Shown: positions 25,907 through 35,406, counted from the stretch's first letter. The stretch is 64,000 bases of DNA from Winogradskyella ouciana (GCF_009709615.1 NZ_WJYA01000008.1:62001-126000); one strand, 5' to 3'. Numbers and translations: made by a program. Notes: generated by a model from the letters alone, not told the origin.

Positions 25907-27658
25907 ATGAAAAAACTTTTAATTCTACTATTATTAATCACTTCTTGTTCAGAAAATAAGGAAAATAAAGTGGATAACCATACGGATATTGACTTTACCA
26001 CTGTGTTTGAAAAAAGCAAAGGTTTAGAAACGGCAACCTATGACGAAACGATTCAATATTATTCAGATTTGGCGGATAGTTATTCTGAAATTTCAATCCA
26101 GGAAATTGGTGAGACCGATTCCGGGAAACCCTTGCACATCGTTACTTTAAACATGAACAATTCTGGTGATGATTTTGAAACGCTGAGAAAAGACAACCGA
26201 ATTCTGCTTATTAATAATGGTATTCATCCTGGCGAATCTGATGGTATCGATGCTACCATGATGCTCTACAGAGACATTGTGCAAGGCAATATTGAAGCAC
26301 CAAAACGTACGATTTTAGTGACCATTCCAATCTATAATGTCGGCGGAAGTCTCAACCGTAATTCAGGTACACGCACCAACCAAAACGGACCAAAAGAATA
26401 TGGTTTTAGAGGTAATGCACGTAATTATGACCTCAATCGGGATTTTATAAAGTCTGACACTAAAAACGCAAGGACTTTTGCACAGATATTCCACTTGGTA
26501 CAACCCGATGTTTTTATAGACAATCACGTAAGCAATGGTGCAGATTACCAATATATTTTAACCCATTTATTTACGCAGCACAACAAACTAGGCGGAAAAT
26601 TAGGAGACTATCTTCATACCGAAATGATGCCACAGCTAGAACAAAAACTGGAAGCAAAATCTTGGGACATCACACCTTACGTTAATGTATTTAACCGCAC
26701 ACCAGAATCTGGTTTCTCACAGTTTATGGATTCGCCTCGCTACTCAACAGGTTACACCACATTGTTTAACACCTTGGGCATGATGGTAGAAACCCACATG
26801 CTAAAACCATACAAGCAACGTGTGGAAGGCACTTATGAATTAATGAAAAGCATGTTGGAAATCACTGAAGAGCAAGGTGACAGAATCTCTCAACTACGTG
26901 CTGAGCAATTTAACACGTGGTCTGCTGGAGACACCTACCCTTTGGCTTGGACTGTCGATACCACACGAGCATCAACCTTAAATTTTAAAGGTTATGAAGG
27001 TGAAATGATACCTAGTGATTTAACAGGTGCCCAACGTCTAAAATATGACCGATCTAAACCCTTTACCAAAGAGGTGCCTTATCAAAACTATTTTGTCCCA
27101 ACCACAGAAGTTAGCATTCCAAAAGCTTATATCATTCCGCAAGGTTGGCATAATGTAATGGATTTATTAGAGTTGAATAATGTAGCATTTACACAGATTG
27201 AAGCCGACACCACATTAACTGTAGAATCCTACAAAATAGACGTGTACAATACCCGACGCAATGCCTACGAAGGCCATTATCCACATTACAACACCAAAGT
27301 AAAATCCTCTGAAGAAAAAATAACCTTTAGAAAAGGTGATTATATGGTAACCACTGACCAAAAGGCGATGCGTTACCTATTAGAAACTTTAGAGCCAACT
27401 GCGCCAGATTCATTTTTTAACTGGAATTTCTTCGATACCATTTTACAACAAAAGGAAGGTTTTTCTCCTTATGTTTGGGAAGACAAGGCCAAGCAACTTT
27501 TAAGAGCCAACCCAAAACTTCAAATTGAATACAATATTAAAGTGAGCTACAATGAGGACTTTGCCAACAACTGGTTTGCACAATTAGATTGGATTCATAA
27601 GCAGAGTGGTAATTATGAAAAGGCGCATTTGCAGTATCCTGTTTATAGGATAAACTAA
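25907..27658 (+). CDS. M14-family zinc carboxypeptidase-like lipoprotein
   Basis: A 583-residue lipoprotein (lipobox LLITSC, Cys14) with an M14 metallopeptidase core. Zinc ligands are His107 and Glu110 in GIHPGESDG and His207 in FIDNHVSN. The catalytic Glu is likely in MMVETHML near residue 295. Substrate-binding residues include NYDLNRDF near 173. M14 enzymes remove C-terminal amino acids or cleave peptide-like bonds. An envelope-anchored version probably processes peptides or cell-wall fragments. Confidence 0.85.
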   Translation: MKKLLILLLLITSCSENKENKVDNHTDIDFTTVFEKSKGLETATYDETIQYYSDLADSYSEISIQEIGETDSGKPLHIVTLNMNNSGDDFETLRKDNRILLINNGIHPGESDGIDATMMLYRDIVQGNIEAPKRTILVTIPIYNVGGSLNRNSGTRTNQNGPKEYGFRGNARNYDLNRDFIKSDTKNARTFAQIFHLVQPDVFIDNHVSNGADYQYILTHLFTQHNKLGGKLGDYLHTEMMPQLEQKLEAKSWDITPYVNVFNRTPESGFSQFMDSPRYSTGYTTLFNTLGMMVETHMLKPYKQRVEGTYELMKSMLEITEEQGDRISQLRAEQFNTWSAGDTYPLAWTVDTTRASTLNFKGYEGEMIPSDLTGAQRLKYDRSKPFTKEVPYQNYFVPTTEVSIPKAYIIPQGWHNVMDLLELNNVAFTQIEADTTLTVESYKIDVYNTRRNAYEGHYPHYNTKVKSSEEKITFRKGDYMVTTDQKAMRYLLETLEPTAPDSFFNWNFFDTILQQKEGFSPYVWEDKAKQLLRANPKLQIEYNIKVSYNEDFANNWFAQLDWIHKQSGNYEKAHLQYPVYRIN

Positions 27659-27713
27659 ATCAAAACCCTAATATCAGGACAGCTATTTTCCTATTTCGTA
27701 TTGGTCTTTTATT

Positions 27714-29192
27714 TTAAGTATTGAACTTTGTCTTCAACTCTTCAACAATCATTTCTATTTCTAAATTCTTTTCGTCCTCTTCTAGAACCAACGGAGGTGC
27801 CTGCCTAACTTCACAATTCTCAATAGTACATCGTTCACAAGTAACACCCACTTCTTGCTTAACAATATTTGAGTCTGAGAGGAAGTTGATTTTCCGCTGA
27901 AGTTGTTTGTTAATTAGCAAGCCGACACTAATACTACGATAATAATCTTCACTAAATGGATCTTTAGTGGCTGAAGATAATACCAAATACTTTCTACCTT
28001 CATTAGTATAATTTGAAATCTGAATATCGAATTGATGATCATTATCATTTGTGCTTATTTGGTTCAATACCTGCAAAGACACCCATCGCCTACAGTAATG
28101 CTCGTTACGCTCGTTAGCTCGCGGAGAATGTTGGTGTGACAAATGCAATTCTTTCTTAAGATGAAATCTACCACTATTCACTTTATGTGTGAATCGTAAA
28201 AAAAACAAATCCTGAATATTAAAGGCTTCTGGTAAAATATTGGTCAGTCTTTGATAAAATGATTCAGGCGAAGCATTAAACGCCTTTATAGCCATTAAGA
28301 ACGACACCCTATCAAATACATCTTTTTCAAATATGTTCTTTAAATGATCAACAATCATTACTTTAGGAATAGTTAGAGCACCTGCAAAATAGGAGGCGTA
28401 GAAATTATTGAGCACTTGATCAAAAGTGTCAAATTTTATCCATGGAAATGTAAATAATCGCTCCTTAATTCCTAAAAAGTTATACGCTAATTCTTTTGCA
28501 TAGATAAAAGCTCGTTGTCCCTCGTCAATCTCGTTAGTGAGTAATAAGGTTTTTGTTTTAGGCACATATACAGAACGCAAATTAACCAAAGCTTTGTACT
28601 TACTCAATTCATCGTGTATGATTTTATAATCATATTCTTCTACCAAAATATCTTCTAAATCCTTAGAAGAAATACGATGATTTACATCTATTTGATAAGC
28701 TTCAATAAATTTTGAAACTTGTGATTCTAAATCATCAAAATAATTGTTATTCGCTTCTTGAAAAGATCTTACAGAAGCCAAAAAGAAATTCTCGCGAGTA
28801 AAATTATAATGCTGTGCAATTTTTATAATCGTACTAATAAATGCATTTACTTTTGCTGGAGCATTAGCAACAATATCTATTAAATTGCTTTCTTTAATAC
28901 CAAAAAGCTCTAAAGGAATTTCCTTAAAAATTTTAGATCGCAATAATTCTCCAATAGGAGCCAAATTTTTGTCCAATTTTAATGACACCATCTGATCGTA
29001 AGGCACATTAAGTTTTTCTGAGAGCGTAACAATTTTATCTGGTTTAGGGTATTTTTTACCATTTTCAATCTCGTTGAGATATGATTTTGATAATCCAGAA
29101 ATCTTAGACAAGCCGAACAACGATAAATTCTTTTCAGTTCTTATCTGTTTTAATTTTAACCCAAAAATGAGCTTTATATAATCTTCTTCCAT
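27714..29192 (-). CDS. ScfR/RamB-type short-chain acyl-CoA regulator
   Basis: A 492-residue transcription factor with an N-terminal XRE helix-turn-helix (about 8-62: LKQIRTEKNLSLFGLSKISGLSKSYLNEIENG), a central region with an IrrE/ImmA-like segment (QRAFIYAKELAYNFLG, lacking the HExxH motif), and a C-terminal Cys-rich motif CERCTIENCEVR. This layout matches RamB of Corynebacterium, which regulates acetate and glyoxylate genes, and ScfR proteins that sense short-chain acyl-CoA. The ATG at 29192 is preferred over an upstream TTG at 29204. It is divergent from aceB-aceA. Confidence 0.85.
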   Translation of the reverse strand: MEEDYIKLIFGLKLKQIRTEKNLSLFGLSKISGLSKSYLNEIENGKKYPKPDKIVTLSEKLNVPYDQMVSLKLDKNLAPIGELLRSKIFKEIPLELFGIKESNLIDIVANAPAKVNAFISTIIKIAQHYNFTRENFFLASVRSFQEANNNYFDDLESQVSKFIEAYQIDVNHRISSKDLEDILVEEYDYKIIHDELSKYKALVNLRSVYVPKTKTLLLTNEIDEGQRAFIYAKELAYNFLGIKERLFTFPWIKFDTFDQVLNNFYASYFAGALTIPKVMIVDHLKNIFEKDVFDRVSFLMAIKAFNASPESFYQRLTNILPEAFNIQDLFFLRFTHKVNSGRFHLKKELHLSHQHSPRANERNEHYCRRWVSLQVLNQISTNDNDHQFDIQISNYTNEGRKYLVLSSATKDPFSEDYYRSISVGLLINKQLQRKINFLSDSNIVKQEVGVTCERCTIENCEVRQAPPLVLEEDEKNLEIEMIVEELKTKFNT

Positions 29193-29201
29193 ATATGTTT
29201 T

Positions 29202-29209
29202 CAAAGATA
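29202..29209 (-). promoter_or_regulatory. candidate -7 element of the ScfR/RamB gene
   Basis: Minus-strand TATCTTTG fits TAnnTTTG and sits only nine bases from the ATG, implying a very short leader. A TTTGCGAA half-site lies just upstream of it. Confidence 0.4.
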
Positions 29210-29215
29210 ATATAA

Positions 29216-29267
29216 TTTGCGAATAAACTAATTTTTGTGAATTTCATCATTTTAGCGAACGTTCGCT
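29216..29267. promoter_or_regulatory. candidate ScfR/RamB operator between regulator and aceB
   Basis: AGCGAACGTTCGCT (29254-29267) is a perfect 14-bp palindrome overlapping the proposed aceB -33 element. TTTGCGAA (29216-29223) repeats the GCGAA core near the regulator's own promoter. Position and symmetry are direct observations; recognition by the divergent regulator is inferred from the RamB model. Confidence 0.6.
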
Positions 29268-29297
29268 TGTTTTTTAAAAAACTTTATTCTAATATTG
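29267..29297 (+). promoter_or_regulatory. candidate aceB promoter
   Basis: TTG (29267-29269), 20 bases, then TAATATTG (29290-29297), one mismatch from TAnnTTTG, 18 bases before the aceB ATG. The left element overlaps the last base of the palindromic operator. Confidence 0.45.
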
Positions 29298-29315
29298 TAT
29301 CAAAATAATTTAGAT

Positions 29316-30914
29316 ATGGAACAAACGCTGCTCAAACAAACCAAAATCATTTTTTCAAATGAGGTAAACAATTATTTTCCTGAAATATTAACCGACGAAG
29401 CTTTAGACTTTCTTATTGCACTACATGAGAAATTCAATTCAAAAAGATCGGGACTTCTAAAATCCCGAATTGAGCAACAGAAGGTTTTTGACAATGGTGA
29501 ATTTCCGAAATTTCCAGCCGAAACAAAAAACATAAGAGAAAACGACTGGACAGCAGGTAAAATTCCTGCAGATTTACAAGATAGACGTGTGGAAATCACA
29601 GGACCTGTGGATAGAAAAATGGTGATTAACGCCTTAAATTCAGGCGCCAAAACTTTTATGGCAGATTTGGAAGACAGCAACGCTCCAACATGGAAAAACA
29701 CTATTGAAGGTCAGCAAAATCTAAAAGATGCCAATAACAGAACCATCTCATTAACGGATTCTAAACGTAGCAAGCATTATGAGCTCAACGAAAATCCGGC
29801 TGTGTTATTGGTTAGGCCAAGAGGTTTGCACCTTGATGAAAAACATATCTTAATAAATGACGAAGTTACTTCTGGTAGTTTAGTGGATTTTGGACTTTAT
29901 GTGTTTCATAATACCAAAACCCTAATGAAAAACGGAACAGCTCCGTATTTCTACCTCCCAAAATTAGAGCATTATTTAGAGGCGCGCTGGTGGAACGACG
30001 TTTTCAATTTTGCCCAAGAGTATTTGAATGTTCCAATCGGTACATTTAAAACAACCGTTTTGGTTGAAACCATAACAGCGAGTTTTCAGTTGGACGAAAT
30101 CATTTATGAATTGAAAGACCATATCGTTGGTCTTAATTGCGGACGTTGGGACTATATTTTTTCATACATTAAAAAATTCAGAAACCACGATGGCTTTTTA
30201 GTGCCAAATCGCGACCAAGTAACGATGACCACACCTTTTATGGATGCCTATTCTAAACTTGTGATTCAACGTTGCCACAAACGAGGAATTCTAGCAATTG
30301 GTGGCATGGCAGCACAAATCCCGATAAAAAACAATCCAACAGCAAACGCTGAAGCTTTGGAAAAAGTAAGAAAGGATAAAGAACGTGAGGTAAAAAACGG
30401 ACATGATGGCACTTGGGTGGCGCATCCTGCTTTGGTAGAGGTTGCTATGAATGAATTTAACAAACACATGCCAACTGCAAACCAACTGCACGTTACTCGT
30501 GATGATATTTCCGTTACCGAGAAAGATTTGGTGGAACTGCCAAAAGGGACCATTACCGAAGCTGGCATAAGAAAAAACATAAACGTTGGAATTCTTTATA
30601 CAGAAGCTTGGTTACGTGGCCACGGAGCTGTGGCACTCTACAATTTAATGGAAGATGCTGCAACTGCAGAAATTTCCAGAACGCAAGTGTGGCAATGGCT
30701 TAAAAACGAAGCCAAGCTTGAAGATGGCAGAACATTTAATATGGGGCTTTACAAAACATTGTTTGATGATGAAATTGAAAAAATCATCACGGAAGTTGGC
30801 GAGGACAATTGCCTCAAAACAAAATTTAAACTGGCATTTGAGATTTTTAATAAACTGGTAGTTTCAGAAGAATTTGTAGAATTTTTAACGCTTCCTGCGT
30901 ACAAACATATATAA
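29316..30914 (+). CDS. aceB: malate synthase A
   Basis: Malate synthase condenses glyoxylate with acetyl-CoA to malate, the second step of the glyoxylate shunt. The 532-residue protein is of the A-type size and has the core segments MADLEDSNAPTW, LLVRPRGLHLDEKH (catalytic Arg), LVETITASFQLDEIIYEL, GLNCGRWDYIFSYIK and GGMAAQIPIKN. The ATG at 29316 is preferred over a TTG at 29295. It is followed by aceA after 68 bases and is divergent from the ScfR/RamB-type regulator. Confidence 0.97.
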   Translation: MEQTLLKQTKIIFSNEVNNYFPEILTDEALDFLIALHEKFNSKRSGLLKSRIEQQKVFDNGEFPKFPAETKNIRENDWTAGKIPADLQDRRVEITGPVDRKMVINALNSGAKTFMADLEDSNAPTWKNTIEGQQNLKDANNRTISLTDSKRSKHYELNENPAVLLVRPRGLHLDEKHILINDEVTSGSLVDFGLYVFHNTKTLMKNGTAPYFYLPKLEHYLEARWWNDVFNFAQEYLNVPIGTFKTTVLVETITASFQLDEIIYELKDHIVGLNCGRWDYIFSYIKKFRNHDGFLVPNRDQVTMTTPFMDAYSKLVIQRCHKRGILAIGGMAAQIPIKNNPTANAEALEKVRKDKEREVKNGHDGTWVAHPALVEVAMNEFNKHMPTANQLHVTRDDISVTEKDLVELPKGTITEAGIRKNINVGILYTEAWLRGHGAVALYNLMEDAATAEISRTQVWQWLKNEAKLEDGRTFNMGLYKTLFDDEIEKIITEVGEDNCLKTKFKLAFEIFNKLVVSEEFVEFLTLPAYKHI

Positions 30915-30918
30915 AAGC

Positions 30919-30951
30919 GATCCTGCGATTGCGGACACAATCAACAGGATC
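30919..30951. repeat. inverted repeat between aceB and aceA
   Basis: GATCCTG and CAGGATC lie at the ends, and inside them ATTG pairs with CAAT. The hairpin has no T-run, so it could be an RNA-processing or attenuation site that sets the ratio of the two enzymes. Confidence 0.45.
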
Positions 30952-30982
30952 TAATTATTAATTAAATAATCATTTCAAAATT

Positions 30983-32614
30983 ATGAAAAATTTATCACAA
31001 TCCAATTACAGCTCTGCTCTGGAAACAATCCAAAATCTTAAAGCAAAATATGGCGAAACTTGGAACGCTATCAAATCTGAAAATGCTGCCAGAATGGTTG
31101 CACAAAACCGTTTTAAAACCGGTTTGGACATTGCGAGATATACAGCTGCAATTATGCGAGAAGACATGGCAGCTTACGATGCAGATTCTTCCAACTACAC
31201 ACAATCATTAGGTTGCTGGCATGGGTTTGTAGCGCAACAAAAAATGATTGCTGTTAAAAAACATCATAAAACAACAAGCAAAAAATACCTTTACCTTTCG
31301 GGTTGGATGGTGGCTGCACTACGCTCAGAATTTGGACCGTTACCAGACCAATCCATGCACGAAAAAACTGCTGTTTCTGGTCTCATTGCAGAAATCTATG
31401 ATTTTCTGAGACAAGCTGATGCGATAGAGCTAAACGATTTATTCAGAAGACAAGAAAATGGTGAGGACGTACAGGATGAAATCGATAATTTTGAAACTCA
31501 CATCGTTCCAATCATAGCAGATATTGATGCAGGTTTTGGCAATGAGGAAGCCACGTATTTATTGGCTAAAAAAATGATTCAAGCTGGTGCTTGTGCCATT
31601 CAAATTGAAAATCAGGTATCCGATGCAAAGCAGTGTGGCCACCAAGACGGTAAGGTTACCGTACCTCACGAGGATTTTGTGGCAAAATTGAATGCCATTA
31701 GATATGCCTTTTTAGAATTGGGTGTGGATGACGGGATTATCGTAGCACGAACAGATTCAGAAGGAGCAGGCTTAACACAAAAACTGCCTGTGAGCAAAAC
31801 ACCTGGCGATTTGGCATCCCAATATTTGGATTTTGTTGAAGCTAAAGAAATTGCTATTGAAGACGCTGATGAAAATGACGTGCTTATAAAAAGAGGCAAC
31901 AAATTGGTTCGTCCAACACGTTTGCCAAATGGCTTGTATAAATTTAAGGAAGGTTCAAATATAGATCGTGTAGTTTTGGATTGTATTACCAGTCTTAAAA
32001 ATGGTGCTGACTTACTTTGGATTGAAACTCCAACACCAAATGTGAAGCAAATTGCCAATATGGTAAACCGAGTTAGAGCCGTTGTTCCTAATGCAAAATT
32101 GGTATATAACAATTCACCTTCTTTTAATTGGACACTGAACTTCCGTAAGCAAGCCTATGAAGAAATGGTGGCAGAAGGAGAGAACATGACCGCTTATGAC
32201 AGAAACAATTTAATGGCAGCAGAATATGATGGTACTGAGTTATGCTATCGCGCAGACCGAAAGATTAAAACATTTCAAAAGGACGGAGCAAGAGAAGCTG
32301 GGATTTTCCACCATCTAATTACACTTCCAACGTATCATACTACAGCACTTCATATGGATGATTTAACCAAAGACTATTTTGGCGATGAAGGTATGTTGGC
32401 TTATGTTAGAGGTGTTCAAAGACAGGAAATCCGAAAAGGCGTATCTTGTGTTAAGCACCAAAGAATGGCAGGCTCTGACCTTGGTGACGACCACAAAACA
32501 TTTTTTGCTGGTGACAAGGCCTTGAAAGCTGGAGGTGAGAAGAACACATCCAATCAATTTAAGTTAAAGCCAGAAAACCAAAAGAAGAAGAAAAAATTAG
32601 GTGTGGTTGCCTAG
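30983..32614 (+). CDS. aceA: isocitrate lyase
   Basis: Isocitrate lyase splits isocitrate into succinate and glyoxylate, bypassing the two decarboxylating TCA steps during growth on acetate or fatty acids. The 543-residue protein belongs to the longer class (about 530 residues, as in Pseudomonas), not the 434-residue E. coli class. The active-site motif is KQCGH with catalytic Cys218, followed by QDGKVTVPHED. Other marks are IVPIIADIDAGFGNEEA and the C-terminal KHQRMAGSDLGDDH. It ends shortly before a strong terminator. Confidence 0.97.
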   Translation: MKNLSQSNYSSALETIQNLKAKYGETWNAIKSENAARMVAQNRFKTGLDIARYTAAIMREDMAAYDADSSNYTQSLGCWHGFVAQQKMIAVKKHHKTTSKKYLYLSGWMVAALRSEFGPLPDQSMHEKTAVSGLIAEIYDFLRQADAIELNDLFRRQENGEDVQDEIDNFETHIVPIIADIDAGFGNEEATYLLAKKMIQAGACAIQIENQVSDAKQCGHQDGKVTVPHEDFVAKLNAIRYAFLELGVDDGIIVARTDSEGAGLTQKLPVSKTPGDLASQYLDFVEAKEIAIEDADENDVLIKRGNKLVRPTRLPNGLYKFKEGSNIDRVVLDCITSLKNGADLLWIETPTPNVKQIANMVNRVRAVVPNAKLVYNNSPSFNWTLNFRKQAYEEMVAEGENMTAYDRNNLMAAEYDGTELCYRADRKIKTFQKDGAREAGIFHHLITLPTYHTTALHMDDLTKDYFGDEGMLAYVRGVQRQEIRKGVSCVKHQRMAGSDLGDDHKTFFAGDKALKAGGEKNTSNQFKLKPENQKKKKKLGVVA

Positions 32615-32642
32615 ATAAAATGTCAAATTAATTAATAGTAAG

Positions 32643-32679
32643 AGGCAAATTATTTTAATCGATAATTTGCCTTTTTTTA
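32643..32679 (+). terminator. aceB-aceA terminator
   Basis: AGGCAAATTAT and ATAATTTGCCT form an 11-bp stem around an eight-base loop and are followed by seven T residues, 28 bases after the aceA stop. Confidence 0.85.
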
Positions 32680-32730
32680 CATTCTATATGGAAATATTGA
32701 AAGATTATAACCTTCGCAGAAATTCTAGCT

Positions 32731-33312
32731 TTACACCAAAACCCGAATATTAGCATAACTATTCTCCAAAGCTTCTTCGGATGCTTTTTCATCTAACCAC
32801 TTTACCTTGGTAATGCCTTCGCTTTTTTCTGGTGATAGTTTGCCTTCAAAACTGGTCGTCATTTCAAACCAATAGGTGATTTTTATTTTGTGCTTGCCGT
32901 TGCGCTTAAAAATGTGATAAGTGGTTGAGAGTGGTTTAGTGATTTTCAACTCTTTAACGCCTGTCTCTTCTTCCACTTCCCGTATTGCAGTCTCTTCAAT
33001 GGATTCCTTTCGCTCTGCTTTTCCTTTTGGTAAATCCCATTTATCGTTTCGGTAAATAAAAAGAACTTCGTTTTTATCATTGTAAACCTTTCCTCCACCT
33101 GCAACAACGTTTGGCAATAGCTTCAAAAACTTTTTTAAAAGCTTATCAGGGTTTTTATGGATAAGGTGTACAGCGTTTAAGTCGGTATTGTTAAGGGTTT
33201 TAATCACCTTGCCAATATTTACCGATTTCAACAAAAAATTCTTAAAGTCGGTTTCTTGCTTAATTTCTGTAGTTAATATTATAGGCTTATCACCTACATA
33301 AATAGTGTGCAT
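32731..33312 (-). CDS. Nudix hydrolase
   Basis: A 193-residue protein with a complete Nudix box GKAERKESIEETAIREVEEETGV (pattern G-x5-E-x7-REU-x-EE-x-GU) at about residues 98-120. Nudix enzymes hydrolyse nucleoside diphosphates linked to another moiety, such as oxidised nucleotides or ADP-ribose. The N-terminal 70 residues are an extra domain of unknown role. It is divergent from pyrE. The substrate is unknown. Confidence 0.88.
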   Translation of the reverse strand: MHTIYVGDKPIILTTEIKQETDFKNFLLKSVNIGKVIKTLNNTDLNAVHLIHKNPDKLLKKFLKLLPNVVAGGGKVYNDKNEVLFIYRNDKWDLPKGKAERKESIEETAIREVEEETGVKELKITKPLSTTYHIFKRNGKHKIKITYWFEMTTSFEGKLSPEKSEGITKVKWLDEKASEEALENSYANIRVLV

Positions 33313-33422
33313 GGATTTGGTCCGTTATTACTTTCTACTTGTAAAAATATTATTTTTTAGCGTAATCGCTTAGTCTCAAAAATTAATTTACAATTAAAAA
33401 ATATAATACTTGCAAAAATCAT

Positions 33423-33430
33423 TAATTTTG
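33423..33430 (+). promoter_or_regulatory. candidate -7 element of pyrE
   Basis: TAATTTTG fits TAnnTTTG but lies only four bases before the pyrE ATG, so a transcript from it would be leaderless. No -33 partner is clear. Confidence 0.3.
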
Positions 33431-33434
33431 CGCC

Positions 33435-34079
33435 ATGATTTTTAATAAAGAAACCGCTAAAAAAACCGCAGAAGTTTTATTGCAGATTAATGCTATAAAA
33501 CTACAGCCCAATGATCCTTTTACCTGGGCATCTGGATGGAAGTCACCCATTTACTGCGATAACAGAATCGTTTTATCCTATCCTCTTATTAGAAACTACA
33601 TAAGAGAAACTATGGCTCGAGAAATTGAGGATCTGTATGGTAAGCCAGATGTTATTGCAGGTGTAGCAACAGGAGCAATTGGTATTGGTGCGTTAGTGGC
33701 AGACTATCTCAACCTTCCGTTTGTTTACGTAAGACCAGAAGCTAAAAAGCATGGTCGCCAAAACCAAGTTGAAGGCTACCTTGAAAAAGGACAAACCGTT
33801 GTAGTGGTTGAGGATTTAATCAGTACAGGAAAAAGTAGCCTCAATGCAGTCGCAGCACTTAACGAAGCAGAAGTGAATGTAAAAGGAATGGTGGCAATTT
33901 TTTCTTATGGTTTTGATGTGGCAAAGAAAAATTTTGAAGACGCCAATGTAGAATTACATACGCTGGGCAATTATGAAAATCTGTTAGAACAAGCCCTAGA
34001 CACGCGTTACATCACCCAAAAACAACAAGACATTTTAGCGCAATGGAATGCCAATCCTAGCGAGTGGAACGCTAATTGA
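33435..34079 (+). CDS. pyrE: orotate phosphoribosyltransferase
   Basis: PyrE joins orotate to PRPP to form OMP, the fifth step of pyrimidine synthesis. The 214-residue protein has the PRPP-binding motif VVVVEDLISTGKSSLNAV, the N-terminal WASGWKSPIYCDNR, and the loop RPEAKKHGRQNQVEG. It has the normal length. It is divergent from the Nudix gene and is followed by a SRPBCC gene. Confidence 0.97.
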   Translation: MIFNKETAKKTAEVLLQINAIKLQPNDPFTWASGWKSPIYCDNRIVLSYPLIRNYIRETMAREIEDLYGKPDVIAGVATGAIGIGALVADYLNLPFVYVRPEAKKHGRQNQVEGYLEKGQTVVVVEDLISTGKSSLNAVAALNEAEVNVKGMVAIFSYGFDVAKKNFEDANVELHTLGNYENLLEQALDTRYITQKQQDILAQWNANPSEWNAN

Positions 34080-34189
34080 TATATTATCGCTAAGTCGTGT
34101 AGTTGTTGATTCGTTCAATTTTATTAAAAAAAAGGTAAAACGGCATCAATTTAACGCACAAACAAATAAACAACTTAACATTCTTAAAC

Positions 34190-34585
34190 ATGAATTTAGA
34201 ATCGCCAAAAGTAACCCTAGATAAGTCTCCTGAAGAAACGTTCAACTTTTTGTCTGACGTAAAAAATTTCGAAAGCTTAATGCCAGAAAACATTAGCAAA
34301 TTTGAAGTTTTGGAAGACGACAAATTTCTCTTCGCCCTAAAAGGAATGCCAGAGATTATCCTTAAAAAAAAGGAAGCTGTTCCTTATAATAAAATTGTTC
34401 TAGGTGCTGCCGGCGGAAAATTGGATTTTTCATTAACAGTAGACATTACAAGAGCTGAACAAGATAAAAGCGATGTTCAATTATCATTTAATGGTGAATT
34501 TAATGCCATGATGGCCATGATGATAAAGGGACCAATCAGCAAGTTTATTGAAACTCTTGTCACCAATATGAAAACTGCTATTTAG
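34190..34585 (+). CDS. SRPBCC-fold protein
   Basis: A 131-residue cytoplasmic protein with a START/SRPBCC helix-grip pattern: DKSPEETFNFLSDVKNFESLMP at the start, a curved sheet, and a long C-terminal helix (KGPISKFIETLVTNMKTAI). Such proteins bind hydrophobic ligands. It follows pyrE and overlaps the convergent birA stop by four bases. The ligand is unknown. Confidence 0.75.
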   Translation: MNLESPKVTLDKSPEETFNFLSDVKNFESLMPENISKFEVLEDDKFLFALKGMPEIILKKKEAVPYNKIVLGAAGGKLDFSLTVDITRAEQDKSDVQLSFNGEFNAMMAMMIKGPISKFIETLVTNMKTAI

Positions 34586-35313
34586 TAAAGCAGTGTCAGT
34601 TCCTTTAGATCAAAGGTTTTTATAATTTCATCTTCTGTCCAAACTTTTAGTTTTCCAGATTTGCTAACTCCTTTTATAATGCCAGAGAAGGTTTCGTCCT
34701 TTGAAGTGCTAAAGGTTGACGGCTTATCTTTTCTGAATAGCAATGCTTCATATTCAGACTTTAATTGCTCGAATTGTTGAGATTCCAAAAGTTTAAAATA
34801 AAATTGAAGCTCCTTTAAAATTTTTGATAAAACTTCGTCTTTATTGTAGAGAACTCCTGTTAATAAGCTCATTGATGAAGCTTGTGTTAAGTTGTCAAAA
34901 AACTTCTGGTTGACGTTCAGTCCAAAACCAATGACAGACCCTTGAAACTTGTTATGTTTAATGACGTTTTCTATCAGAATCCCACATATTTTTTTATCTG
35001 CTGACAAAATGTCGTTAGGCCATTTAATACTAATTTTAGGGATTTGAAAGGTTTTAAGCACCTTACAAATCGCCAATGAAACCACCATACTAATGTAAAA
35101 CTGATTGCTAACCTTAAACCCTATCATTTTCTTAAACACACTAGCTGTAAGGTTTTTACCGCTTTCCGTTTGCCATATTGTACCCATTTGCCCTCGTCCT
35201 TCAGTCTGGTGCTCCGCGACTACAACTGTGTAATCCTTAGGCAAAGCAACCGATGCCATAGCCTTTAGATGCGAGTTTGTTGAGTCAATGGCATCAAGTT
35301 TGATAATATACAT
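34582..35313 (-). CDS. birA: biotin-[acetyl-CoA carboxylase] ligase
   Basis: BirA activates biotin with ATP and attaches it to the biotin-carrier domain of acetyl-CoA carboxylase. The 243-residue enzyme has the biotinoyl-AMP motif EHQTEGRGQMGTIWQTESG, the catalytic SIKWPNDI, and the C-terminal GIIKGVSKSGKLKVWT domain. It lacks the N-terminal DNA-binding helix-turn-helix of E. coli BirA, so it is a monofunctional ligase. It overlaps the SRPBCC gene by four bases and is divergent from rsfS. Confidence 0.93.
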   Translation of the reverse strand: MYIIKLDAIDSTNSHLKAMASVALPKDYTVVVAEHQTEGRGQMGTIWQTESGKNLTASVFKKMIGFKVSNQFYISMVVSLAICKVLKTFQIPKISIKWPNDILSADKKICGILIENVIKHNKFQGSVIGFGLNVNQKFFDNLTQASSMSLLTGVLYNKDEVLSKILKELQFYFKLLESQQFEQLKSEYEALLFRKDKPSTFSTSKDETFSGIIKGVSKSGKLKVWTEDEIIKTFDLKELTLLY

Positions 35314-35378
35314 TTAAACAGCGTTTTATTTTATAGTTTTCTTATGACAAATAGGGCTTACAAGAACTAAAAAAATAA

Positions 35379-35386
35379 TAACTTTG
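35379..35386 (+). promoter_or_regulatory. candidate -7 element of rsfS
   Basis: TAACTTTG fits TAnnTTTG and is followed by an AT-rich leader of 20 bases to the rsfS ATG. The -33 region has no clean TTTG. Confidence 0.4.
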
Positions 35387-35406
35387 CATAAATTTAATTC
35401 AATTTA

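Noticed and set aside
28085..28130. CTCGTTACGCTCGTTAGCTCG tract in the ScfR/RamB gene as a repeat copy
   Set aside because: It is coding sequence for NERNEHYCRR, and it does not match the CTTCGAC..GCTCAG repeat beyond a few bases.
29372..29701. 109-residue minus-strand open frame inside aceB
   Set aside because: Shadow of malate synthase; serine/phenylalanine-rich composition without motif or promoter.
31666..32112. 148-residue minus-strand open frame inside aceA
   Set aside because: It is fully inside a strongly conserved gene on the other strand, has no recognisable domain and is biased by the codon use of aceA.
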